NCBI GenBank assembly: GCA_017515945.1
Contig: JAFWDX010000164.1
Coordinates: 1 to 13,652, forward strand
From: Blautia sp.
GTDB lineage: Bacteria; Bacillota; Clostridia; Lachnospirales; Lachnospiraceae
Direction: 5' to 3'
DNA length: 13,652 nt
How positions within the stretch are numbered: the first letter of the stretch is position 1; the number at the start of each line of letters is the position of its first letter. The position numbers and the translations under genes were made by a program. Below the pieces are notes generated by a model. That model was not told the origin of the DNA and ran no database searches. It was given only the letters and a program-made list of their open reading frames with translations. Below are positions 1 through 5,496 of the stretch, piece by piece.

Positions 1-532
1 CGCATTCCTTTAGCAGGCTGGTCCGGTAGATCAGCGCATGCATCAGCAGATACTTGCCCTTTGGCATCCGGTGGAGTTCATTCCAGCCGAAGACCTGGTT
101 GACAGGCAGCCAGCGGCGGTAACGCATGACCTTTTTGCGGGATGCCCCCTGTTTGTCATAGACGAAGTTGCTGATGACCAGGTCCACGGTCTTTGGACCA
201 CGGATCAGCTCCTCCAGCGTGCGCAGGATCTCGTCATATGAATTGCGGGAGACACGGTCGTCACTGTCCACCACTTTAAAATACAGGCCGGTGGCATGGG
301 CCAGCCCGGTGTTGACAGCCTCACCATGTCCGCCGTTCTCCTGGTGGACAGCTTTGACGATCGTCGGGTATTTACTGGCATAGGCATCGGCGATTTCGCC
401 TGTACGGTCTCTGGATCCATCATTGACAATGATGATCTCCACGTCCTCCCTGCCGGGGAGGAGAGAATTGATACATCTTTCCATATAGGCTTCTGAGTTG
501 TAGCAGGGTACGGCAATACTCAAAAGTTTCAT
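1..532 (-). CDS. Family 2 glycosyltransferase, partial (C-terminus outside window)
   Basis: This would transfer a sugar from a nucleotide-sugar donor to a surface glycan, teichoic acid or exopolysaccharide; donor and acceptor cannot be told. The 177 visible residues begin MKLLSIAVPCYNSEAYMERC, the classic GT-A start. They continue with EIIIVNDGSRDRTGEIA (about 32-48), ENGGHGEAVNTGLAHATG (about 65-82) and the metal/donor-binding acidic cluster VVDSDD (about 87-92). All of these are standard for GT2 enzymes of the EpsJ/WcaA type. The gene is open to the left edge, so length and any membrane segments are unknown. Its ATG overlaps the mutY stop as ATGA, so it is probably translationally coupled to mutY and shares its transcript. 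The family is certain; the biological role is not. Confidence 0.9.
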   Translation of the reverse strand, partial: MKLLSIAVPCYNSEAYMERCINSLLPGREDVEIIIVNDGSRDRTGEIADAYASKYPTIVKAVHQENGGHGEAVNTGLAHATGLYFKVVDSDDRVSRNSYDEILRTLEELIRGPKTVDLVISNFVYDKQGASRKKVMRYRRWLPVNQVFGWNELHRMPKGKYLLMHALIYRTSLLKEC

Positions 533-1593
533 GAAGGGACCTCCTTGTAATAATTCCTGTATGCCTGAAATGCGGATGGTATGGCATAGGTGCCGCCGGC
601 TTCCTGCCGGTCCGCGAATATCAGTCCGGGGGGATCTGTTTCGAATGAAGCGACGCGGATCCTGTAAGCGCTCATCCGCCACTCCAGATGGGAAAAAAGG
701 TGCCTGGAATCGGGAAGACGCTCGATGAAAAGAGGGGCGAGCCCCTGCTGCCTCGTCCAGTCCAGAGCCTGCTCTGCACTGAGGGAGCCTTCCAGATTGA
801 CGGGTTCGTAAAGTCCCGCCAGCAATCCATGTACAGGTCTTTTGCGCAGCGCAGTGCGTCCGCCGTCCTGGATCAGCAGGATCGTCCGGTGCTGCACGGT
901 CTGTCTCGTCCGGGCAAGCCGCAGCGGATACTGATCCTGACGCTGCTGCAGGTTTGCCTCACACATGCTGCCGAGCGGGCAGTCTCCGCAGGCAGGTGCA
1001 TGACCGGGCACACAGACCAGCGCGCCGAGCTCCATCAGGGACTGATTGAATTCTCCCGGCCGGTCCGGAGGTATGACCTTCTCCAGCATGGCGGTTATTT
1101 CTTTTTTCGCAGAGGCTTTAAGGATATCCTGGGGATAACATATGAGCCTGGCGATGACACGCATCACATTTCCGTCAACGGCTGGCACGGGCTCCTGCCA
1201 TGCAATGGAAGCGATGGCGCCTGCGGTATAATCTCCGATGCCTTTGAGCGTCAGGAGCTGAGCGCGGGTCCGCGGAAGCTCTCCGCCGAACTCATCCATC
1301 ACCTGGATGGCCGCCTGCTGCATGTTGCGGACACGGCTGTAATAACCCAGACCCTCCCATAGCTTTTGGAGCCGGGGCAGCGGACAGACGGCAAGAGAAG
1401 CAGCGTCAGGCAGCTCGGAGACAAAACGTTCAAAATAAGGTATGACCGTGTCGACCCGGGTCTGCTGGAGCATGATCTCAGAGACCCAGATCCTGTACGG
1501 ATCTTTGTTTTCACGCCAGGGAAGGCTGCGTTTGTGTGCGGAATACCATTCCAGCAGAGGGAAAACGATATTTTTAAGATCAGAACCATCCAT
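529..1593 (-). CDS. mutY: A/G-specific adenine glycosylase MutY
   Basis: MutY removes adenine mispaired with 8-oxoguanine in base excision repair. The 354-residue protein has the full family layout. LPWR is at 24-27. SEIMLQQTRV carries the catalytic Glu (E39). LWEGLGYYSR is at 78-87. The helix-hairpin-helix LKGIGDYTAGAIASIA (about 116-131) is followed by the catalytic Asp in VDGNVMRV (D140). Four cysteines for the 4Fe-4S cluster are C194, C202, C205 and C211. The C-terminal 130 or so residues form the NUDIX-like 8-oxoG-recognition domain, including HLFSHLEWRM. A strong AGGAGGGG site sits about 8 bases before the chosen ATG. The first cysteine spacing is X7 rather than the X6 of E. coli. The downstream glycosyltransferase overlaps the stop by 4 bases, and a HAD phosphatase gene diverges upstream. 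Confidence 0.96.
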   Translation of the reverse strand: MDGSDLKNIVFPLLEWYSAHKRSLPWRENKDPYRIWVSEIMLQQTRVDTVIPYFERFVSELPDAASLAVCPLPRLQKLWEGLGYYSRVRNMQQAAIQVMDEFGGELPRTRAQLLTLKGIGDYTAGAIASIAWQEPVPAVDGNVMRVIARLICYPQDILKASAKKEITAMLEKVIPPDRPGEFNQSLMELGALVCVPGHAPACGDCPLGSMCEANLQQRQDQYPLRLARTRQTVQHRTILLIQDGGRTALRKRPVHGLLAGLYEPVNLEGSLSAEQALDWTRQQGLAPLFIERLPDSRHLFSHLEWRMSAYRIRVASFETDPPGLIFADRQEAGGTYAIPSAFQAYRNYYKEVPS

Positions 1594-1654
1594 GCAGTAT
1601 CCCCTCCTACATTTTCCTGTCAGCGTTTCCTTGCAGCAGAAAACAACAGAATAG

Positions 1655-1663
1655 ATAATAGCA
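1655..1663 (-). promoter_or_regulatory. Putative extended -10 promoter of mutY
   Basis: Read on the minus strand this is TGCTATTAT, an extended -10 box (TGn plus TATTAT). It lies about 62 bases upstream of the mutY start, in the AT-rich gap between the divergent mutY and HAD genes. No good -35 is visible at 16-18 bases, which extended -10 promoters can tolerate. Seen by eye only. Confidence 0.4.
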
Positions 1664-1693
1664 TAAATCCGGATAAATTACACCCTTTTCTCC

Positions 1694-1722
1694 TTGCTTT
1701 TTGAGGATTTCTTTTATACAAT
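1694..1722 (+). promoter_or_regulatory. Putative sigma-A promoter of the HAD phosphatase gene
   Basis: TTGCTT (1694-1699) and TACAAT (1717-1722) are separated by exactly 17 bases. The transcript would start near 1729, some 25 bases before the chosen start codon at 1755. The promoter occupies the region a longer reading from a TTG at 1701 would have to translate, which supports the shorter protein. Confidence 0.55.
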
Positions 1723-1754
1723 GTTACGAATACGAGGTTATGAAGGGAGTGCGC

Positions 1755-2390
1755 ATGGACAGCCTGATTTTTGATGTTGATGGTACATTATGGGATTCTA
1801 CGGAGCAGGTGGCCCGTTCCTGGAGTTTGCACCTGCGGGAGCAGGGCATTGAAAAAGAGCTTACCGGAGCTGTTTTAAAGCCTCTGTTCGGTATGCTCCT
1901 CGGAGATATCGCGGCAAATCTGTTTCCTGAGGCAGACGCTGGCTGGCGTCAGACGCTGATCGAGGGCTGCTGTGAGGCGGAAAATAAATATCTGCTGACT
2001 CATCCCGGGATCGTTTTTGAAGGAGTGGAAGAGATGCTGGAGCGCCTGTCCGGTCAGATGCCGCTCTTTATCGTGAGCAACTGCCAGGCCGGGTATGTGG
2101 AGAGCTTTCTGGAGAGTACCGGGCTGACGCCTTATTTTAAAGACCACCTGTGCCCGGGTGATACCGGCCTGGCCAAAGCCGGCAATCTGATCCGCATGAA
2201 GGAGCGCTGGTGCCTGAAAGACCCCTGGTACGTGGGGGACACCATGGGAGATTTCCGCGCGTGTGAGGAAGCCGGCGTGCCCTTTATCCATGCGGGGTAT
2301 GGATTCGGCGAGGTGCCGCAGGCTTTATACAGGGTATCCTGTCCGCAGGAGGTCATCCGGCTTGCCGAAAAGCTTAAGAGTCATCCGTAA
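1755..2390 (+). CDS. HAD-family hydrolase, phosphoglycolate phosphatase-like
   Basis: A 211-residue cytosolic phosphatase of the haloacid dehalogenase superfamily; the substrate cannot be read from sequence. Motif I is FDVDGTLWDS (nucleophile D7, acid/base D9). Motif II is the Ser in IVSNCQ (S108), motif III probably K141 in GLAKAG, and motif IV VGDTMGDFRACEEAG (D162 and D166 for Mg2+). The roughly 90 residues between motifs I and II fit a helical C1 cap as in Gph/PGP enzymes. The ATG at 1755 is preferred because the protein then opens MDSLIFDVDG and an AAGGGAG site lies 5 bases upstream; an in-frame ATG at 1740 is the alternative. The gene stands alone between its promoter and the shared terminator at 2461-2491. 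Roles in phosphoglycolate salvage or nucleotide dephosphorylation are possible but unproven. Confidence 0.88.
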   Translation: MDSLIFDVDGTLWDSTEQVARSWSLHLREQGIEKELTGAVLKPLFGMLLGDIAANLFPEADAGWRQTLIEGCCEAENKYLLTHPGIVFEGVEEMLERLSGQMPLFIVSNCQAGYVESFLESTGLTPYFKDHLCPGDTGLAKAGNLIRMKERWCLKDPWYVGDTMGDFRACEEAGVPFIHAGYGFGEVPQALYRVSCPQEVIRLAEKLKSHP

Positions 2391-2460
2391 ATTGATGAAA
2401 CAACTTCCCGGTCTTTTTGTCTGACTGCACCCTGCAAAAAAATGCTTTATGAAATGAAAT

Positions 2461-2491
2461 AAAGGGAAGCCTGTCGCTCAGGCTTCCCTTT
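2461..2491. terminator. Bidirectional intrinsic terminator between convergent genes
   Basis: A perfect 13-bp inverted repeat (AAAGGGAAGCCTG at 2461-2473, its complement at 2479-2491) surrounds a 5-base loop, TCGCT. On the minus strand the stem is followed by a T-rich tail (TTTATTTCATTTC), a classic terminator for the PAP2 gene that ends 18 bases away. On the plus strand the stem's own closing TTT gives only a short U run, so it should also stop the HAD transcript, perhaps less efficiently. Confidence 0.88.
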
Positions 2492-2509
2492 AACTGTATA
2501 TTATAGATC

Positions 2510-3202
2510 TTATTGTCTGCGCCCTTTTGCTGAACCGACCACAGCCAGCGCCTGCTCCTGAGGCACATCCTGCTGCGTATAGAAAAGCAGATAACCAAAG
2601 CAGGCCATCGCTGAACCCAGGCAGACATCGACAAAGGAGTGCTGCTTTAGGAACATGGTTGACAGAACGATCAGGACTGTCATGACCAGCGTTGCCTGCC
2701 GGAGCCTGACAAACCGGACCAGAGACGGACTGTTAAAAACTGCCATGCAGCATGCCAGTGAGTTGAATACGTGGATGCTCGGAAGGACATTGGTCGGCGT
2801 ATCTGTGCTGTACAGCCAGCCAACGGCAGCCGTAAAAATATTATCTCTCGCAAAGGTATCAGGACGCAGATCCTGCATATTGGGATATGCATAGGATACA
2901 ATGAGAAAGATCGTCATACCCATGATCAGGTTCGCTGTCAGGCGGTAGTACTCCGACTTGTCCGAACAACCGAAAACGAACCAGAGCATAGTTGCCGCTA
3001 TAAACGGAAACCAGAGCATATAAGGTATGATAAACACCTCACAGAAAGGGATATAATCATCGATAAAGGTGTGTACTACATGATAAATGTAAACCTGCCG
3101 ATCCTCAAGGAAACGGAACGCGGCCATATAAAAAATCATATATGTAAGTATGATCGTTCCGTGACGATATCTGCTGTAAATATCTTTTGCAACGCGAAAC
3201 AT
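2510..3202 (-). CDS. PAP2-superfamily membrane phosphatase
   Basis: A 230-residue integral membrane protein with about six hydrophobic segments (roughly 17-32, 52-77, 88-105, 122-132 with 145-157, 170-184 and 193-208). It has the PAP2 (type 2 phosphatidic acid phosphatase) signature in order: a reduced first motif around YPNMQDLRP (about 106-114), the Pro-Ser-x-His motif LPSIHVFNSL (P141, S142, H144), and the third motif KQHSFVD (H188 nucleophile, D192). Such enzymes dephosphorylate membrane lipids such as undecaprenyl pyrophosphate, phosphatidate or phosphatidylglycerol phosphate; some relatives transfer phosphoinositol. The closing 25 or so residues are polar and probably cytosolic. An AAAGGAG site lies about 7 bases before the ATG. 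It is monocistronic, with its own promoter and terminator. The substrate is unknown. Confidence 0.88.
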   Translation of the reverse strand: MFRVAKDIYSRYRHGTIILTYMIFYMAAFRFLEDRQVYIYHVVHTFIDDYIPFCEVFIIPYMLWFPFIAATMLWFVFGCSDKSEYYRLTANLIMGMTIFLIVSYAYPNMQDLRPDTFARDNIFTAAVGWLYSTDTPTNVLPSIHVFNSLACCMAVFNSPSLVRFVRLRQATLVMTVLIVLSTMFLKQHSFVDVCLGSAMACFGYLLFYTQQDVPQEQALAVVGSAKGRRQ

Positions 3203-3246
3203 AAAAGCTCCTTTACCGAAAATGATTAAATATGTTTCAATCCCAG

Positions 3247-3275
3247 ATTATATCACAGCGCGGGAGTGTTGTGTA
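3247..3275 (-). promoter_or_regulatory. Sigma-A promoter of the PAP2 gene
   Basis: On the minus strand TACACA (3270-3275) and a perfect TATAAT (3247-3252) are separated by 17 bases, with a TGn extension just before the -10 box. This is one of the best promoters in the window. Transcription would begin near 3240, leaving a leader of about 38 bases before the start at 3202. Confidence 0.7.
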
Positions 3276-3374
3276 GATTATTTTTGTAAAGAAAACTGAA
3301 AAGTTTCGTGATTTTTTTATAACATTTTTACCAGAAGAAAGCCAGTTCCGGATATAGCAGGATTTCTTAAGTTA

Positions 3375-3383
3375 TGGTATGAT
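3375..3383 (+). promoter_or_regulatory. Putative extended -10 promoter of trmO and possibly the genes after it
   Basis: TGGTATGAT reads as an extended -10 box about 44 bases before the chosen trmO start. No convincing -35 is visible. The divergent gap from 3203 to 3426 otherwise holds the PAP2 promoter and A/T-rich runs (3290-3335) without a clear hairpin. Confidence 0.35.
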
Positions 3384-3426
3384 AAATGGCTGTAAGTCTG
3401 AGAGGAATACAGGGGAGGACTGCGGC

Positions 3427-4116
3427 ATGCGCCTGTTCCGGCATATAGCTCATATTGAAAATGATTATACGGAAAAATTCGGCATCCCGCGCCAGAGCCA
3501 GGCGGTCCCGGAGCTTGTGTCCAGGATCGTTTTTGAACCGGAATACCGGGATCCTTCAGCGCTGCGCGGACTGGATGAGTTCAGCCATTTATGGCTGATC
3601 TGGGAGTTTTCGGCTTCTGTGAGAGAGGATTTTTCACCTACGGTCCGGCCTCCTAAGCTCGGAGGAAATGAGCGGGTCGGCGTTTTTGCCACACGGTCGC
3701 CTTTCCGGCCAAATCCCGTAGGTCTCTCATGTGTCCTGCTGGACAGGATAGAGCCTGATGAGGGACGCGGGATGACCCTGCTGGTGCGCGGCGCGGATCT
3801 GATGAACGGGACGCCGATCTATGACATCAAACCATATCTGCCTTATGCGGATGCCTGGCCGCAGGCCAGTGCGGGTTTTACGCAGAGGATCCGGGAAAAA
3901 CCACTTACGGTTGTCTTTGACAGGTCGTGCCATACAGGAAGCCTTTCCGAGGAAAGGCTGAGGGTCCTTACAAGGCTTCTTTCACTGGATCCCAGGCCGG
4001 GCTACCAGGATGACCCGGATCGCGTGTACGGGCTCACGTTCGCCGGGATGAATATCCGGTTCACGGTAGCTGGAGATACATTGACTGTATTGTCCATCCA
4101 GGATCCTGAACGATAA
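3427..4116 (+). CDS. trmO: tRNA (adenine(37)-N6)-methyltransferase TrmO
   Basis: TrmO (formerly TsaA/YaeB) uses S-adenosylmethionine to methylate N6 of the threonylcarbamoyladenosine at position 37 of certain tRNAs. The 229-residue product is close to the 235 residues of the E. coli enzyme. Hallmark stretches in order are FGIPRQS (18-24), LRGLDEFSHLWLIWEF (47-61), GVFATRSPFRPNPVGLS (85-101) and NGTPIYDIKPYLPYADA (127-143). The C-terminal domain includes DPRPGYQDDPDRVYGLTFAG, the second conserved TrmO block. The ATG at 3427 is chosen because AGGGGAGG lies 8 bases upstream; the in-frame ATG at 3379 lacks a ribosome site and falls within the likely -10 box. The stop codon is the first three bases of the 32-base repeat that precedes the aspartate kinase gene. 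Confidence 0.93.
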   Translation: MRLFRHIAHIENDYTEKFGIPRQSQAVPELVSRIVFEPEYRDPSALRGLDEFSHLWLIWEFSASVREDFSPTVRPPKLGGNERVGVFATRSPFRPNPVGLSCVLLDRIEPDEGRGMTLLVRGADLMNGTPIYDIKPYLPYADAWPQASAGFTQRIREKPLTVVFDRSCHTGSLSEERLRVLTRLLSLDPRPGYQDDPDRVYGLTFAGMNIRFTVAGDTLTVLSIQDPER

Positions 4117-4145
4117 CCGGGAAGGAGCCTGAGACCGAACAGTTA
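4114..4145 (+). repeat. 32-base conserved leader element, copy A (ahead of aspartate kinase)
   Basis: This segment matches copy B (9400-9431) at 27 of 32 positions, and at 22 of 25 over the core GAAGGAGC-yTGwGAC-sGAACAGTTA (hyphens only divide the motif). It starts with the trmO stop codon and ends 29 bases before the aspartate kinase ATG. Its ends TAAC and GTTA are inverted, but the stem is weaker than in copy B (a C-A mismatch). A run of seven T follows at 4150-4156. Function unknown. Confidence 0.7.
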
Positions 4146-4174
4146 TGAATTTTTTTAGAGGAGAAAGGTGTTTT

Positions 4175-5494
4175 ATGAGAAAAGTCGTCAAATTCGGAGG
4201 AAGTTCCCTGGCCGATGCGGCTCAGTTCAGGAAAGTCGCGGATATCATTCACAGTGATCCTGCCCGGCGCTTCGTCGTCGTGTCGGCTCCCGGCAAACGT
4301 TCTGACAAGGATACCAAGGTGACGGACATGCTTTATGACTGTTACCGCAGCGCCAAAGGGAGCGGCAAGATCCAGGACAAATTTGAAGCGATCATGGCCC
4401 GCTACCAGGAGATCCTCGATGGGCTGAATCTGGATCTGGACCTTTCGGATGAATTTGAGCAGATCAGGCGGAATTTTGAAGACGGCATCGGCGTGGAATA
4501 TGCGGCATCCAGGGGGGAATACCTGAACGGCAGGATCATGGCGGCTCTTCTGGAATGGCCTTTTGTGGATGCGGCTCAGATCATCCGTTTTCATGAGGAT
4601 GGAACACTGGACAGTGAAACGACCAACCGTCTGACCGGAGAGGCTCTGGGAGAACTGGAGCATGCGGTCATCCCCGGCTTTTACGGCGCTCAGGAGGATG
4701 GGACGGTGCGGACCTTCTCCAGAGGAGGATCGGATATCACAGGTTCTCTGGCGGCCCGGGCGATCATGGCGGACCTTTATGAGAACTGGACAGATGTTTC
4801 CGGCATGCTGGTGACGGATCCGAGGATCGTCAAGAATCCGGAGGTGATCGAGACCGTCACATACAGAGAACTCCGTGAGCTTTCCTATATGGGCGCCACC
4901 GTGCTTCATGAGGACGCCATTTTCCCCGTGCGCAGAGAGGGCATTCCCATCAATATCCGAAACACCAACCGTCCTGAGGATAAGGGAACCTTTATCGTGG
5001 AGAGTACATGTCGGCGTCCTCCGTATACGATCACCGGCATAGCCGGCAAAAAAGGCTTCTGCTCCATAAACATCGAGAAATCCATGATGAACGGCGAAAT
5101 CGGCTTTGGTCGCCGCGTGCTGCAGGTATTTGAGGACCAGGGGATCAGTTTTGAGCATACGCCTTCCGGGATCGATACCTTTACCGTCATTGTCCACCAG
5201 AGTGAATTCGAGGACAAGGAACAGCAGGTGATCGCCGGCCTGCATCGGCTGGTTCACCCGGACGTGGTGGAGATGGAGTCTGACCTGGCGCTGATCGCAG
5301 TGGTAGGCAGAGGGATGCGTTCCAACCGTGGTACAGCCGGCAGGATCTTTTCCGCTCTGGCTCATGCCAATGTCAATGTCCGTATGATCGACCAGGGTTC
5401 CAGTGAACTCAACATCATCATCGGTGTGGACAACAGGGACTTTGAGACAGCCATACAGGCGATCTATGACATCTTTGTCCTGACCCGGATCTGA
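4175..5494 (+). CDS. Aspartate kinase with C-terminal ACT domains
   Basis: Aspartate kinase (EC 2.7.2.4) phosphorylates L-aspartate, the committing step to lysine, diaminopimelate, threonine, methionine and isoleucine. The 439-residue protein opens MRKVVKFGGSSLADA, with the family KFGGSS motif at 6-11. It carries the catalytic-domain stretch ENWTDVSGMLVTDPRI and, after it, RELSYMGATVLHEDAI. Two ACT regulatory modules occupy about 285-360 (with FEHTPSGIDTFTVIV) and 370-439 (with GRGMRSNRGTAGRIFSALA). The length fits the monofunctional clostridial type, so allosteric feedback by lysine and/or threonine is expected; which one cannot be seen. GAGGAGAAAGG lies about 6 bases before the ATG, which outranks the in-frame ATG at 4145. 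No lysine riboswitch fits the 58-base gap after trmO. I assign no paralogue-specific symbol such as lysC. Confidence 0.95.
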   Translation: MRKVVKFGGSSLADAAQFRKVADIIHSDPARRFVVVSAPGKRSDKDTKVTDMLYDCYRSAKGSGKIQDKFEAIMARYQEILDGLNLDLDLSDEFEQIRRNFEDGIGVEYAASRGEYLNGRIMAALLEWPFVDAAQIIRFHEDGTLDSETTNRLTGEALGELEHAVIPGFYGAQEDGTVRTFSRGGSDITGSLAARAIMADLYENWTDVSGMLVTDPRIVKNPEVIETVTYRELRELSYMGATVLHEDAIFPVRREGIPINIRNTNRPEDKGTFIVESTCRRPPYTITGIAGKKGFCSINIEKSMMNGEIGFGRRVLQVFEDQGISFEHTPSGIDTFTVIVHQSEFEDKEQQVIAGLHRLVHPDVVEMESDLALIAVVGRGMRSNRGTAGRIFSALAHANVNVRMIDQGSSELNIIIGVDNRDFETAIQAIYDIFVLTRI

Positions 5495-5496
5495 AA

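Noticed and set aside
688..1362. A 224-codon open frame on the plus strand inside mutY
   Set aside because: It lies entirely antisense to a mutY gene with every family motif. The translation is low in recognisable features and has no ribosome site.
4117..4174. Lysine riboswitch before aspartate kinase
   Set aside because: The gap is far too short for the lysine aptamer and shows none of its multi-helix layout.
4061..5365. A 434-codon open frame on the minus strand across the aspartate kinase gene
   Set aside because: It is a shadow caused by GC-rich codon use in the real gene. Its translation is rich in His, Arg and Pro without domain character, and the opposite strand encodes a complete aspartate kinase.
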